A DNA stretch of 64,000 nucleotides from Klebsiella oxytoca (GTDB lineage Bacteria; Pseudomonadota; Gammaproteobacteria; Enterobacterales; Enterobacteriaceae): assembly GCF_009707385.1 (NCBI RefSeq), contig NZ_CP046115.1:3596001-3660000 (forward strand). Direction: 5' to 3'. The notes beneath the pieces are model-generated. The model was not told the DNA's origin. It saw only the letters and a program-made list of their open reading frames with translations, and ran no database searches. Positions 9,074 to 18,349 of this stretch are shown in pieces. Positions within the stretch are counted from its first letter, which is position 1. Each line of letters begins with the position of its first letter. Position numbers and translations under genes: made by a program.

Positions 9074-10015
9074 ATGAGCAAAGAAGATGATATCCGTATG
9101 GATCAGAAGGTCCGCGCCGCGTGGATGTACTACATCGCCGGGCAGAATCAGAGCGAAATCGCCAGCCAGCTCGGTACGTCGCGGCCCGTGGTGCAGCGGC
9201 TGATCGCCGCCGCAAAAGAAGAAGGGATTGTGTCGATAAGTTTGCATCATCCGGTGGCGAACTGCCTCGATTATGCGCAGTTGTTGCAGGAAAAATATCA
9301 GCTTATCGAATGCAATATCGTGCCCGCCTTTAGCGATGAAAGCACCCTCGATAGCGTATCGTTCGGCTGCTATCAGCTGATGGCCCGCTATCTGCAGGAT
9401 GATAACGAGAAAATCATCGGTCTGGGCTCCGGTCTGACCCTGAAAAAAGCGCTGCAGCGCATCGACTTCGATAGCCTGAATACCCGCTGCGTGGCGCTGA
9501 TCAGCGCCATGGACGCCGACGGTCAGTGTAACTATTACGATGATGTCCCGCTGTTGCTGACCAGCAAAATCAAAGCAAAGTACTATCAGTGGCCCGCGCC
9601 GCGCTACGCGCAGACCCAGGATGAGCACAACATGTGGTGTACCAGCCGACTGTTCCGCAGCGTCTCCGCCGTCGCCCGCCGGGCGGACGTTATTTTTGTC
9701 GGCATTGGGCCATTAGGCACGCAAAGCCCTATCTTCAAAGATGGCTTTATTAATCAGGCGCAGATGGATGAGCTAACCGCCCGCGGCGGCATCGGCGAGA
9801 TCATGGGGCGCTTTATCGATGCCGAAGGCGGCGTGGTTGATAGCGAAATCAACCGAATGATCACCAGCTACGACATTCGCCAGAACGCGTGTCCGCGTAT
9901 CGCGGTAGCGTGCGGAGAATACAAACGCCCGGCGATTCTGGCGGCGCTTAAGGGCGGCTGGATCAACGGTCTGGTCACCGATGAACACACCGCCCGCTGG
10001 CTGCTGACGCGTTAA
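9074..10015 (+). CDS. dalR: SorC/DeoR-type sugar-binding regulator DalR
   Basis: 313-residue transcriptional regulator. The N-terminal helix-turn-helix spans about residues 15-50 (WMYYIAGQNQSEIASQLGTSRPVVQRLIAAAKEEG). The rest is a SorC-type sugar-phosphate-binding domain, with a GLGSGLTLKKAL motif and a FVGIGPLGTQSP segment. It is divergent from dalD and known in Klebsiella as the repressor of the D-arabinitol operon. AGGAAACC before ATG 9074 supports the start. The inducer is presumably D-arabinitol or a product. Confidence 0.85.
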   Translation: MSKEDDIRMDQKVRAAWMYYIAGQNQSEIASQLGTSRPVVQRLIAAAKEEGIVSISLHHPVANCLDYAQLLQEKYQLIECNIVPAFSDESTLDSVSFGCYQLMARYLQDDNEKIIGLGSGLTLKKALQRIDFDSLNTRCVALISAMDADGQCNYYDDVPLLLTSKIKAKYYQWPAPRYAQTQDEHNMWCTSRLFRSVSAVARRADVIFVGIGPLGTQSPIFKDGFINQAQMDELTARGGIGEIMGRFIDAEGGVVDSEINRMITSYDIRQNACPRIAVACGEYKRPAILAALKGGWINGLVTDEHTARWLLTR

Positions 10016-10036
10016 CGCCAAAAGCCAGAACGCGGA

Positions 10037-11038
10037 TCAGCGGCTGCTCATCAACAGCGGCGGGATTTCAATCCGCTGCGGGCTGGCATCGCCGGAATCG
10101 ATAATCTGAAACACCGCTTCCAGCATTGCCGGAACGTCCTGCTGGACCATGTCGATATCGTGTCCCAGTAGATAGACAAACGGGTCCCAGTCAAAGCAGC
10201 CCATCGGCGGCTGCTCGCTGCCGGTGAGTCCCGCCTGCGATAGCCACCTCACCACCCCTTCCAGCGAGATTGTCGAATTAACAAATACCCCCTGTAGCTG
10301 GGTCTGCGCGGTGCCAAAGCGCTCCTGCAGACAGGCTTCCACTTTACCTTTCGAATAACCGGGGGCCAGGATGTTTTCCTGCGGTACGCTCAGCCCTTGT
10401 TCACGGTGGGCATCGTGAAAGCCGCGTAAACGTTCGGCGGTGTTATGGTCGCTGCTGCGCCCGCCGATAAAAGTCAGCGGTGCCAGCTTCCCCCGGCGCC
10501 CGGCGCTATTCGCGAGGATCTTCAGGGTCAGCGCCTTCGCGCCGCCGTAGTTATCCGAAATCACCGATGGCGCAATAGAACCCGGCAGGTCGAGATTGAC
10601 TACCGGAACCCCCGCCTGCTGGCATAAGGCGGTAATTTTGTCCGGGTTGGTGGCGCCGGTAGCCACCACCCAGTCGACCTGCCAGGAGAGCATTGCCTTT
10701 ACCGCTTCAATTTCCAGCTCCGGGCTACGGCGTGTACAGGTGATAATCGGCAGCAGGCCCCGCTCGCGGGCCATCTCCTCAAAGCGCTCGGCAACCGAGC
10801 CAAAATAGCGGTTATCGTATTTGGGGACAATCATGCCAATGACGTGCGATTTTTTACTGCGCAGCATGCTGGCCTGGCGGTTGATTGCATATCCCTGCTC
10901 TTCGGCAATCCGCGTTACCTTTTCGGCAAGCTTTGCGCTGATGCGGCGCTTTTTCCAGTTGCCGTTAAGAATGGCGCTCACCGCGCTCGCCGAAACGCCG
11001 GATAATTCAGCCAGGTCGTAAATCGTTATTTTCTTCAT
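10037..11038 (-). CDS. rbtR: Ribitol operon repressor RbtR (LacI family)
   Basis: LacI-family repressor of about 333 residues. The headpiece MKKITIYDLAELSGVSASAV begins with the DNA-binding helix-turn-helix, followed by a hinge and a periplasmic-binding-protein-like effector domain. I use ATG at 11038; a GTG 18 bases upstream is possible but has no better ribosome site. It is divergent from rbtD and only 21 bases from the end of convergent dalR, so the two regulators lie back to back at the centre of the cluster. D-ribulose is the known inducer in Klebsiella. Confidence 0.88.
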   Translation of the reverse strand: MKKITIYDLAELSGVSASAVSAILNGNWKKRRISAKLAEKVTRIAEEQGYAINRQASMLRSKKSHVIGMIVPKYDNRYFGSVAERFEEMARERGLLPIITCTRRSPELEIEAVKAMLSWQVDWVVATGATNPDKITALCQQAGVPVVNLDLPGSIAPSVISDNYGGAKALTLKILANSAGRRGKLAPLTFIGGRSSDHNTAERLRGFHDAHREQGLSVPQENILAPGYSKGKVEACLQERFGTAQTQLQGVFVNSTISLEGVVRWLSQAGLTGSEQPPMGCFDWDPFVYLLGHDIDMVQQDVPAMLEAVFQIIDSGDASPQRIEIPPLLMSSR

Positions 11039-11085
11039 TTTTCCAACTTGCGTCACAAATTCATTTCGCTGTTAATTTCCCCACT

Positions 11086-11132
11086 TGCTCAATCGATGAA
11101 GCTGGAGCAACATGAGCTTCATCGATTGAGCA
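11086..11132. promoter_or_regulatory. Paired operator-like inverted repeat between rbtR and rbtD
   Basis: A perfect 18-base inverted repeat, TGCTCAATCGATGAAGCT at 11086-11103 and its complement at 11115-11132, is separated by 11 bases. Each arm is itself a partly symmetric box centred on CG (AATCGATG, centres at 11094.5 and 11123.5), the pattern of a LacI-family operator. The arrangement looks like two RbtR sites 29 bases apart in the divergent promoter region. Function is inferred from position and symmetry. Confidence 0.6.
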
Positions 11133-11295
11133 TCCATTTCACGCCACGAAGCATTAGCGCATACAGCGTTAACATTCCAGCAAGCCTGAATAAATGATGC
11201 TGATATTCAACATATTACACGATTTTAGTCCATAGCCCCGAACGTGATGCCCTCGCGTTCGATAGTTTCAACCAGACTCTGCAAAGGATTATAAA

Positions 11296-12045
11296 ATGAA
11301 CCACTCTGTCTCCTCTATGAATACTTCCCTTAACGGCAAAGTCGCCGCGATCACCGGCGCGGCATCCGGGATCGGCCTCGAGTGCGCGAAAACCCTGCTG
11401 GGGGCTGGCGCAAAAGTGGTGCTTATCGACCGCGAAGGCGAAAAGCTCAACAAAATCGTCGCCGAACTCGGCGAAAACGCCTTCGCCCTGCAGGTCGATC
11501 TGATGCAGGCGGACCAGGTTGATAACATTCTGCAAGGTATTTTGAACCTTACCGGACGTCTCGATATTTTCCACGCTAACGCCGGTGCCTACATCGGCGG
11601 ACCGGTGGCCGAAGGCGACCCGGACGTCTGGGACCGCGTACTGCATCTCAACACCAACGCCGCCTTCCGCTGCGTGCGCAGCGTCCTGCCGCATCTGATC
11701 GCGCAAAAATCCGGGGATATTATTTTCACCAGCTCTATCGCAGGCGTGGTGCCGGTTATCTGGGAGCCCATCTATACCGCGTCGAAATTTGCCGTCCAGG
11801 CGTTTGTTCATACCACCCGCCGCCAGGTTTCGCAGTACGGCGTACGCGTGGGTGCCGTCCTGCCTGGCCCGGTGGTTACCGCTCTGCTGGACGACTGGCC
11901 GAAAGCCAAAATGGACGAAGCGCTGGCCAACGGCAGCCTGATGCAGCCGATTGAAGTCGCCGAGTCGGTGCTGTTTATGGTGACGCGTTCGAAAAACGTC
12001 ACCGTACGCGACATTGTTATCCTGCCTAACAGCGTAGATCTCTGA
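11296..12045 (+). CDS. rbtD: Ribitol 2-dehydrogenase RbtD
   Basis: 249-residue short-chain dehydrogenase/reductase that oxidises ribitol to D-ribulose with NAD+. The cofactor motif TGAASGIG is at residues 20-27, the NAG motif is in HANAGAY near 96, and the active-site serines are at 146/147, Tyr160 and Lys164 (YTASK). It is almost identical to the Klebsiella aerogenes enzyme used in classic experimental-evolution work. AAAGGAT precedes ATG 11296. First gene of rbtDKT. Confidence 0.96.
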   Translation: MNHSVSSMNTSLNGKVAAITGAASGIGLECAKTLLGAGAKVVLIDREGEKLNKIVAELGENAFALQVDLMQADQVDNILQGILNLTGRLDIFHANAGAYIGGPVAEGDPDVWDRVLHLNTNAAFRCVRSVLPHLIAQKSGDIIFTSSIAGVVPVIWEPIYTASKFAVQAFVHTTRRQVSQYGVRVGAVLPGPVVTALLDDWPKAKMDEALANGSLMQPIEVAESVLFMVTRSKNVTVRDIVILPNSVDL

Positions 12046-12075
12046 CCGCTCAACCAGACAGCTGGAGAGAATTTT

Positions 12076-13683
12076 ATGCAAAGCGATAATCAAAACATTA
12101 TTGGGGTAGATGTCGGTTCGGGCAGCGTTCGCGCGGGTGTATTCAATCTGCAAGGCGAGCTCCTCGCCCATGCTACCCGTGAGATCACCCTTTTCCGCAG
12201 CGCCGGAAGCGTGGTTGAACAATCGAGCCGCGAGATCTGGCAGGCGGTGTGCTACTGCATTAAAACGGCGGTGGCTAACGCCAGCGTTGAGCCGTCGTCG
12301 ATTGCCGGTATCGGCTTCGATGCCACCTGCTCGCTGGTCGTGGTTGGCGAAAACAACGCGCCGCTGGCGGTGGGGCCTTCGGAAGACCCGGATCGCAATA
12401 TTATTGTCTGGATGGATCATCGTGCGACCGGACAGGCGGAAAAGATCAACGCTACGGGCCACCCGGTACTGCAATACGTCGGCGGTAAAATTTCTCCGGA
12501 AATGGAGACGCCGAAAATTCTGTGGTTAAAGGAAAATCGCCCGCACATCTATCAGCAGGCGCATCATTTCTTCGATCTCGCTGATTATCTCACCTGGCGC
12601 TCAACCGGCGATTTAGCCCGCTCGGTGTGCACCGTGACCTGTAAATGGACCTATCTGGCACATGAAAAACGCTGGGATGCCGGGTATTTCCGCCAGATTG
12701 GCCTTGAAGAGCTGGCGGAGGAAGATTTTGTCCGCATCGGCCAGCGAATTGTCGATCCGGGAACGCCATGCGGAGACGGTCTTTGTGCGGCGGCGGCGGC
12801 TGAAATGGGCCTGCCGGTCGGTACGCCGGTAGCGGTCGGTATGATTGATGCCCACGCGGGCGGCATTGGCACCGTCGGCGTACTTAACGGCGCGGTCAAC
12901 AATATGGCCTACGTCTTCGGCACCTCTTCCTGCACCATGACCACCACTCAGGAGGCGGTTTTCGTACCCGGCGTCTGGGGGCCTTACTATTCGGCGATGG
13001 TGCCGGGCTACTGGCTGAATGAAGGCGGGCAAAGCGCCGCCGGTGCGGCTATCGACCAGCTGCTGAGCTTCCATCCGGCAGCGGCGGAGGCTCGGGAACA
13101 GGCGAAGGCCGCAGGGCTTCCCCTGCCGGTATGGCTGGCGGATCGCGTGCTGGCGCAGGTTGCTTCTCCTTCCGAGGCGGTAACGCTGGCCGCCGGTCTG
13201 CACGTCGTGCCCGAGTTTCTCGGTAACCGCGCGCCGCTTGCCGACCCACACGCTAAGGCGCTGATTGCCGGACTGGGGATGGAACGGGATCTTGATAATC
13301 TGACCGCGCTGTACGTCGCCGGATTATGCGGTATTGGCTACGGCCTGCGGCAGATCCTTGACGCCCAGCGCGCCTGCGGGATTGAGAGTGAAAATATCGT
13401 CATCAGCGGCGGTGCGGGACAGCATCCGCTGGTGCGCCAACTGCTGGCCGATGCCTGCGGCGTTACGGTAGTTAGCACCGCCAGCAGCGAACCTGTGCTG
13501 TTAGGCTCTGCCATCCTTGGCGCCGTTGCGGGCAAAGTCGCCGCCTCGCTGCCGGAGGCCATGAAGCAGTTCACTAAGGTGGATACCACCTATCACAGCG
13601 AGACTGCGTTTAGCCCGCTACATCAGCGCAGGTATGAGGCCTACAAGGCGCTACAACAGGCCGGCAGGCTGATTCGCGAATAA
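12076..13683 (+). CDS. rbtK: D-ribulokinase RbtK
   Basis: 535-residue FGGY kinase that phosphorylates D-ribulose from RbtD to D-ribulose 5-phosphate. N-terminal IIGVDVGSGSVRAGVF and C-terminal VISGGAGQHPLVRQLLADA are the two phosphate-binding motifs. The FDATCSLVVV segment and greater length place it in the ribulokinase/ribitol-kinase branch rather than with xylulokinases. It is 30 bases after rbtD. GGAGA precedes ATG 12076. Confidence 0.95.
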   Translation: MQSDNQNIIGVDVGSGSVRAGVFNLQGELLAHATREITLFRSAGSVVEQSSREIWQAVCYCIKTAVANASVEPSSIAGIGFDATCSLVVVGENNAPLAVGPSEDPDRNIIVWMDHRATGQAEKINATGHPVLQYVGGKISPEMETPKILWLKENRPHIYQQAHHFFDLADYLTWRSTGDLARSVCTVTCKWTYLAHEKRWDAGYFRQIGLEELAEEDFVRIGQRIVDPGTPCGDGLCAAAAAEMGLPVGTPVAVGMIDAHAGGIGTVGVLNGAVNNMAYVFGTSSCTMTTTQEAVFVPGVWGPYYSAMVPGYWLNEGGQSAAGAAIDQLLSFHPAAAEAREQAKAAGLPLPVWLADRVLAQVASPSEAVTLAAGLHVVPEFLGNRAPLADPHAKALIAGLGMERDLDNLTALYVAGLCGIGYGLRQILDAQRACGIESENIVISGGAGQHPLVRQLLADACGVTVVSTASSEPVLLGSAILGAVAGKVAASLPEAMKQFTKVDTTYHSETAFSPLHQRRYEAYKALQQAGRLIRE

Positions 13684-13708
13684 CATACCTCTTTATTTTA
13701 ATAACAAT

Positions 13709-13737
13709 AATGCTCCGCTGCTGTGCAGCGGAGGCAT
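13709..13737 (+). promoter_or_regulatory. Intercistronic hairpin between rbtK and rbtT
   Basis: A 9-bp perfect stem with a 3-base loop (CTCCGCTGC, TGT, GCAGCGGAG at 13713-13733) sits in the 82-base gap. No T run follows, so it is not a standard terminator. In polycistronic mRNAs such hairpins often stabilise the upstream part or give partial readthrough, which would lower transporter output relative to the enzymes; that effect is inference. Confidence 0.5.
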
Positions 13738-13765
13738 TCATCTGCACTCTGAAATCGAGGTCAAC

Positions 13766-15049
13766 ATGTCCATTAATAACAAACAGTGGTTCGGTTTACC
13801 GCTAAATCTTATCTGGGGATACGTCGCCATCGCCGTGTTTATGACCGGCGACGGCTTTGAGCTGGCTTTTCTGTCGCACTACATCAAAGAACTGGGGTTC
13901 ACCCCGGCGCAGGCTTCATTTGCCTTCACCCTCTACGGCCTGGCCGCCGCGCTGTCGGCGTGGGTCTCCGGCGTGGTAGCAGAAATCATCACTCCACGTA
14001 AAACCATGATGATCGGCTTCGTGCTGTGGTGCGTGTTCCACGTGCTGTTCCTCGTCTTCGGCCTCGGTCGTGCGAACTATGCGCTGATCCTGCTGTTTTA
14101 CGGTATCCGCGGCCTGGCCTACCCGCTGTTCCTCTACTCGTTTATCGTCGCCATTATCCACAACGTCCGCAGCGACAGCTCCAGCTCTGCGCTGGGCTGG
14201 TTCTGGGCGGTCTACTCAGTGGGCATCGGCGTGTTCGGCAGCTATATTCCGAGCTTCACCATTCCGCACATTGGCGAAATGGGTACCCTGTGGCTGGCGC
14301 TGGTCTTCTGCGCCACCGGCGGCATCATTGCGCTGGTGTCGATGCGTAATACCGAAACGCCGCGCCATATGCAGAATCTCACCACCCGCGAAAAATTCTC
14401 CGAGCTGGGTCGCGCGGTGACGCTTATCTATACCAACCGCAGCATCCTGTTTTCCAGCATCGTACGTATTATTAATACCCTGTCGCTGTTTGGTTTTGCG
14501 GTAATTATGCCGATGATGTTCGTTGATGAACTCGGTTTTACCACGTCGGAATGGCTACAGGTCTGGGCGGCATTCTTCTTCACCACCATCTTTTCTAACG
14601 TTTTCTGGGGGATCGTGGCGGAGAAAATGGGCTGGATGAAGGTGATTCGCTGGTTCGGCTGCATCGGTATGGCGCTCTCCAGCCTGGCGTTCTATTACCT
14701 GCCGCAGCACTTCGGCCATAACTTTGCCATGGCGCTGGTACCGGCTATTGCATTGGGTATATTCGTCGCCGCGTTCGTGCCAATGGCGGCGGTATTCCCG
14801 GCGCTGGAACCGAACCATAAAGGCGCGGCGATTTCGGTCTATAACCTGTCGGCGGGACTATCAAACTTCCTCGCCCCTGCTATTGCGGTGGTACTGCTGC
14901 CCTATTTCAGCACCATCGGCGTGGTGATTGCCTATACCGCCCTGTATATTCTGGCCTTCTTCCTGTGCCCGCTTATCCGCGTCGAACAGCCAGGTTTTAC
15001 AACCGCTCAGGACGCAGAACCGCTCACCGCCAACGTGGCAGAGTCTTAA
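13766..15049 (+). CDS. rbtT: Ribitol transporter RbtT (MFS)
   Basis: 427-residue major facilitator superfamily symporter with about 12 hydrophobic segments, predicted to import ribitol. By eye about 90% of residues match the DalT-type protein at 4679-5956. The changes are mainly conservative and include H/R, N/S and L/R exchanges plus a divergent C-terminal tail. Assignment to ribitol comes from the rbtDK linkage. It is the last gene of rbtDKT, followed by a strong terminator. Confidence 0.92.
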   Translation: MSINNKQWFGLPLNLIWGYVAIAVFMTGDGFELAFLSHYIKELGFTPAQASFAFTLYGLAAALSAWVSGVVAEIITPRKTMMIGFVLWCVFHVLFLVFGLGRANYALILLFYGIRGLAYPLFLYSFIVAIIHNVRSDSSSSALGWFWAVYSVGIGVFGSYIPSFTIPHIGEMGTLWLALVFCATGGIIALVSMRNTETPRHMQNLTTREKFSELGRAVTLIYTNRSILFSSIVRIINTLSLFGFAVIMPMMFVDELGFTTSEWLQVWAAFFFTTIFSNVFWGIVAEKMGWMKVIRWFGCIGMALSSLAFYYLPQHFGHNFAMALVPAIALGIFVAAFVPMAAVFPALEPNHKGAAISVYNLSAGLSNFLAPAIAVVLLPYFSTIGVVIAYTALYILAFFLCPLIRVEQPGFTTAQDAEPLTANVAES

Positions 15050-15081
15050 AAAAACCCGGAGTCCGGGGTGTGAAAAAGGAC

Positions 15082-15110
15082 AATCCGGGCTCTTATGCCC
15101 GGATTTTTTG
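15082..15110 (+). terminator. Rho-independent terminator after rbtT
   Basis: An 8-bp stem ATCCGGGC / GCCCGGAT with a 6-base loop is followed by T6. It lies between convergent rbtT and fbaB, right against the fbaB stop, and may also limit leftward fbaB transcription. Confidence 0.9.
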
Positions 15111-15112
15111 CG

Positions 15113-16165
15113 TTATGCGATAGTGACTTTGCCGTCCAGATAAACATCCTGTACGGCGTTAATCAGCTTCACGCCGTCGGCCATCGATTTTTTAAACGCC
15201 TTACGGCCCAGAATCAGCCCCATGCCGCCCGCGCGTTTATTGATAACAGCCGTACGTACGGCGTCGGACAGATCGGTTTCGCCGCCCGCCGCACCGCCGG
15301 AGTTAATCAGCCCGGCACGACCCATATAGCAGTTGGCCAGCTGATAGCGCACCAGATCAATCGGGTTATCGCTGGTCAATTTGCTGTAAACCCGGTCATC
15401 GGTATAGCCGAAATTCACCGCTTTATAGCCGCCGTTATTTTCCGCCATTTTCTGCTTCACGATATCCGCGCCAATGGTCGCCGCCAGGTGGTTGGCCTGA
15501 CCGGTTAAGTCAGCGGAAACATGATAATCGACGCCATCTTTCTTAAACGCCGGATTACGCAGATAGGCCCACAGCACGGTCACCAGACCAAGCTCGTGCG
15601 CGCGTTCAAAAGCGGCGGAAATTTCTTCAATCTGACGACGGGACTGTTCGGACCCGAAATAGATCGTCGCCCCTACCGCCACGGCGCCCATATTGAACGC
15701 CTGCTCAACGCTGGCGTACAGCGTCTGATCGTATTCGGTCGGATAGCTCAGCGTTTCGTTGTGGTTCAGCTTGACCAGGAAGGGGATGCGGTGCGCATAG
15801 CGGCGAGATACCGAGGCCAGTACGCCATAGGTAGAGGCCACGCAGTTACAACCGGCTTCAATAGCCAGCTCAACGATATTTTTCGGGTCAAAGTACAGCG
15901 GGTTGGCGGCAAAAGAGGCGCCGGCGGAATGTTCTACGCCCTGGTCGACCGGCAGAATGGACAGATATCCGGTTCCCGCCAGACGCCCGGTGTTATACAG
16001 GGTTTGCATATTACGCAGCACCGCCGGTGGACGATTGTTATCCACCATCACTCGATCGACGTAGTCCGATCCCGGCAAATAGAGCTGGTCGGCTGGAATA
16101 GTCATACAGCGGTGCTGTAAAAGCGTGTCGGCATCTTTGCCAAGCAACTGCGTAATATCAGTCAT
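15113..16165 (-). CDS. fbaB: Class I fructose-bisphosphate aldolase FbaB
   Basis: 350-residue DhnA-type class I aldolase that cleaves fructose 1,6-bisphosphate through a lysine Schiff base. The signature segments [29 protein letters not shown] and GADIVKQKM (probable Schiff-base lysine region) are present, and the length equals E. coli FbaB. In E. coli it is expressed under gluconeogenic conditions. It is convergent with rbtT; in E. coli the gat operon occupies the position taken here by the pentitol genes. Confidence 0.95.
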   Translation of the reverse strand: MTDITQLLGKDADTLLQHRCMTIPADQLYLPGSDYVDRVMVDNNRPPAVLRNMQTLYNTGRLAGTGYLSILPVDQGVEHSAGASFAANPLYFDPKNIVELAIEAGCNCVASTYGVLASVSRRYAHRIPFLVKLNHNETLSYPTEYDQTLYASVEQAFNMGAVAVGATIYFGSEQSRRQIEEISAAFERAHELGLVTVLWAYLRNPAFKKDGVDYHVSADLTGQANHLAATIGADIVKQKMAENNGGYKAVNFGYTDDRVYSKLTSDNPIDLVRYQLANCYMGRAGLINSGGAAGGETDLSDAVRTAVINKRAGGMGLILGRKAFKKSMADGVKLINAVQDVYLDGKVTIA

Positions 16166-16313
16166 AGCTATCTCCCGTAAGTGCCGGCCGAAACCGGCAT
16201 GCGTTTTCCCAACCCAATTATTTTGGGCAGGTTAAGCCTGGTACCGACTCAGCAGATTTTCCAGCCGGGGGGCTATTTTTTCAGCATAGTCTGCTGACAC
16301 GTTGTCGTGCCGT

Positions 16314-17114
16314 TTACCACCAGGCGTGGAAATGATGGACCGGGCCGATACCGTGCCCCACCTCCAGCGAATCCGCCTGCGCCAGCGCTGCCGACAGCCA
16401 GCCTTTGGCTTCCGCTACGGTTTGTCCCCAGCCATCGTAGCGCGGACGCAGGGCCGCCAGCGCCGCCGACAGCGTACAACCGGTACCATGAGTATTTTTG
16501 GTCTGCACCCTCGGCGCGGTAAAGCGCAGCTCCTCTTCGCGGGTAAAAAGCCAGTCCGGGCTTTCCGCATCATCGAGATGGCCGCCTTTCATTAATACCG
16601 CTCCGCAGCCCATTCCCAGCAGCGCTCTGCCCTGCTCCAGCATCTCCTGTTCCGTTCTGGCATGCGGTGCATCCAGCAGCGCCGCCGCTTCGGGCAGATT
16701 TGGAGTAATCAGCGACACCTGCGGCAACAGGCGCTGACGCAGCGTTTGTATCGCCGAAACGGATAGCAGCGGGTCACCGCTTTTTGCCAGCATCACGGTA
16801 TCCAGAACTACGTTTTTAATCTGATAACGCGCCAGCCGCTCCGCTACCGCCTCGACAATATCGGTTTCCGCCAGCATGCCAATTTTAGTGGTATCAATGC
16901 GCACATCGCTGAATACCGAATCGAGCTGCGCGGCGACAAAATCGGGCTCAATGCGGTAAACCGACTGCACGCCACGGGTATTTTGCGCCACCAGCGCGGT
17001 GATGACCGAGCAGCCGTAAGCGCCCAGCGCCGAGAAGGTTTTGAGATCCGCCTGGATCCCCGCGCCGCCGCTCGGGTCGGTACCGGCGATAGTTAACGCA
17101 TTAATTCGTTTCAC
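16314..17114 (-). CDS. thiD: Hydroxymethylpyrimidine (phosphate) kinase ThiD
   Basis: 266-residue ribokinase-fold enzyme that phosphorylates HMP and HMP-P in thiamine synthesis and salvage. The N-terminus [24 protein letters not shown] is diagnostic, and the C-terminal [15 protein letters not shown] motif carries the catalytic base. Its start overlaps the thiM stop by 4 bases, so the genes are translationally coupled. Control is through the riboswitch upstream of thiM. Confidence 0.96.
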   Translation of the reverse strand: MKRINALTIAGTDPSGGAGIQADLKTFSALGAYGCSVITALVAQNTRGVQSVYRIEPDFVAAQLDSVFSDVRIDTTKIGMLAETDIVEAVAERLARYQIKNVVLDTVMLAKSGDPLLSVSAIQTLRQRLLPQVSLITPNLPEAAALLDAPHARTEQEMLEQGRALLGMGCGAVLMKGGHLDDAESPDWLFTREEELRFTAPRVQTKNTHGTGCTLSAALAALRPRYDGWGQTVAEAKGWLSAALAQADSLEVGHGIGPVHHFHAWW

Positions 17115-17884
17115 AGATCGCCTCCCGCATAAAGCGCATCAAGAAAGGCGGGAATAAAACTGCCCGGACCGCCCCGCTGCGCCGCTTTTCCTCCCGCGAG
17201 CTTCATCAGACCGCAGGCCGCGGCGATGTTTTCCAGCCGATCGCCGGGCATCGCCGCAGCGGCGGCAACCACCGCCGACAGCGCGCATCCGGTGCCAACC
17301 ACGCGGGTCATCAGCAGGTCGCCGCCGGTCACCATGCGCGTCCGCTGACCGTCGGTGACGTAGTCGACCTCGCCGGTTACCGCCACGACGGTGTTTAGCT
17401 GGCGGGCCAGCGCCTGCGCTGCGGGCAGCGCTGCAACGGCGGTATCAGTGGTATCGACGCCGCGTCCGCCGCCGCTCATCCCGGCAAGGGCCATAATTTC
17501 CGAGGCATTACCGCGAATAGCGGCGGGCTGTAGCGCCAGCAGCTCCCGGCAAAATTCTGTACGTAAAGACAACGCGCCGATCGCCACCGGGTCCAGCGCC
17601 CACGGTTTGCCCGCCTCTTGAGCGCTTTGCACAGCCGCACGCATCGCCGCCGCCCGTTCGACGGTCAGCGTGCCAACGTTAATCAGCAGCGCATCGGCCA
17701 CGGCGGCAAACTGTTTGGCTTCGTCCGCATCGATAACCATCGCCGGCGATGCGCCAAGCGCTAGCAGCACGTTCGCGGTAAAGGTCTGCACCACGTCGTT
17801 CGTCATGCAGTGAACAAGGGGAGAATGGCGGTGAAAAAGGTGCCGCAGATGGGCAATATGCGCGGGGTTCAGCAGGTCAGACAT
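17111..17884 (-). CDS. thiM: Hydroxyethylthiazole kinase ThiM
   Basis: 257-residue ribokinase-fold kinase for thiazole alcohol in thiamine salvage. The N-terminal segment [20 protein letters not shown] and the C-terminal motif [14 protein letters not shown] (catalytic Cys region) are intact. First gene of thiMD, 45 bases downstream of the TPP riboswitch on the same strand. Confidence 0.96.
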   Translation of the reverse strand: MSDLLNPAHIAHLRHLFHRHSPLVHCMTNDVVQTFTANVLLALGASPAMVIDADEAKQFAAVADALLINVGTLTVERAAAMRAAVQSAQEAGKPWALDPVAIGALSLRTEFCRELLALQPAAIRGNASEIMALAGMSGGGRGVDTTDTAVAALPAAQALARQLNTVVAVTGEVDYVTDGQRTRMVTGGDLLMTRVVGTGCALSAVVAAAAAMPGDRLENIAAACGLMKLAGGKAAQRGGPGSFIPAFLDALYAGGDL

Positions 17885-17927
17885 CGTTTGCTCCCGCCAG
17901 GCGATGAAGAAGCGACGACCCTGCGGT

Positions 17928-18012
17928 CTCTGACTTCCCTACGCTGGCATTATCCAGATCAGGTGGTACGGGTTTTTCTCAGCCTTCACAAGGAAGGGCA
18001 CCCCGAGTCATT
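17928..18012 (-). promoter_or_regulatory. TPP riboswitch (THI element) controlling thiMD
   Basis: Read leftward, the conserved TPP aptamer parts appear in order: CTCGGGGTGCCCTTC, GGCTGAGAAA, ACCTGATCTGGATAATGCCA and GCGTAGGGAAG. It lies just upstream of thiM. In the E. coli thiM case TPP binding hides the ribosome site and promotes Rho termination; the same mode is likely here. Confidence 0.96.
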
Positions 18013-18126
18013 GAGAGATAAAAACGTTCTCAGCGGGCAGGTTACGGTAAGTCGCCGGACAACGCAAGCCGGCCCGGCGCGGTTCTACAAGCCTGCGGCG
18101 ATTCATGCCAGGCGTTTAACTCAGGC

Positions 18127-18349
18127 GGAAATATTCTCGACTCACCCTCTGACCCGCAGGGCCAGAACCGCCCCACAGAAGCCGCAGCGGCAGCCAGACG
18201 GGCAAACGCCGGGCTGTACAAACAGCTTCGCCTCTCCGATAACATCAACTTTAGCAACGCCTATAAAGGCTTTATCGCCGCGCTGCCCACGGATGTGCTC
18301 ACGGGTGAACACGGCAACGTTATCAGGACCCGCAGCCGCGCGACTTTAT
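18127..18349 (+). pseudogene. Relic of an alkyl/aryl-sulfatase gene (5' part only)
   Basis: Frame +1 from 18127 to 18324 is open for 66 codons and reads GQNRPTEAAAAARRANAGLY, then KQLRLSDNINFSNAYKGFIA, ALPTDVLTGEHGNVI. This is the pattern of the N-terminal mature region of SdsA1/YjcS-type alkyl sulfatases (FSDxxDFxxAxxGFIA). A one-base loss then shifts the frame (DPQ continues in another frame), and the sequence stops at the CRISPR array. No start codon, signal peptide or catalytic metallo-beta-lactamase domain remains. The family call is from recognition of the segment, not an alignment. Confidence 0.6.

Noticed and set aside
11215..12474. 419-codon leftward frame opposite rbtD/rbtK
   Set aside because: It is an antisense shadow of two well-supported genes with strong codon bias in the other strand.
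12613..13251. Leftward frame opposite rbtK
   Set aside because: Antisense shadow with no domain.
4679..15049. Pentitol cluster as a composite transposon
   Set aside because: The inverted repeats are transporter genes; no transposase, target duplication or terminal inverted repeats were seen.
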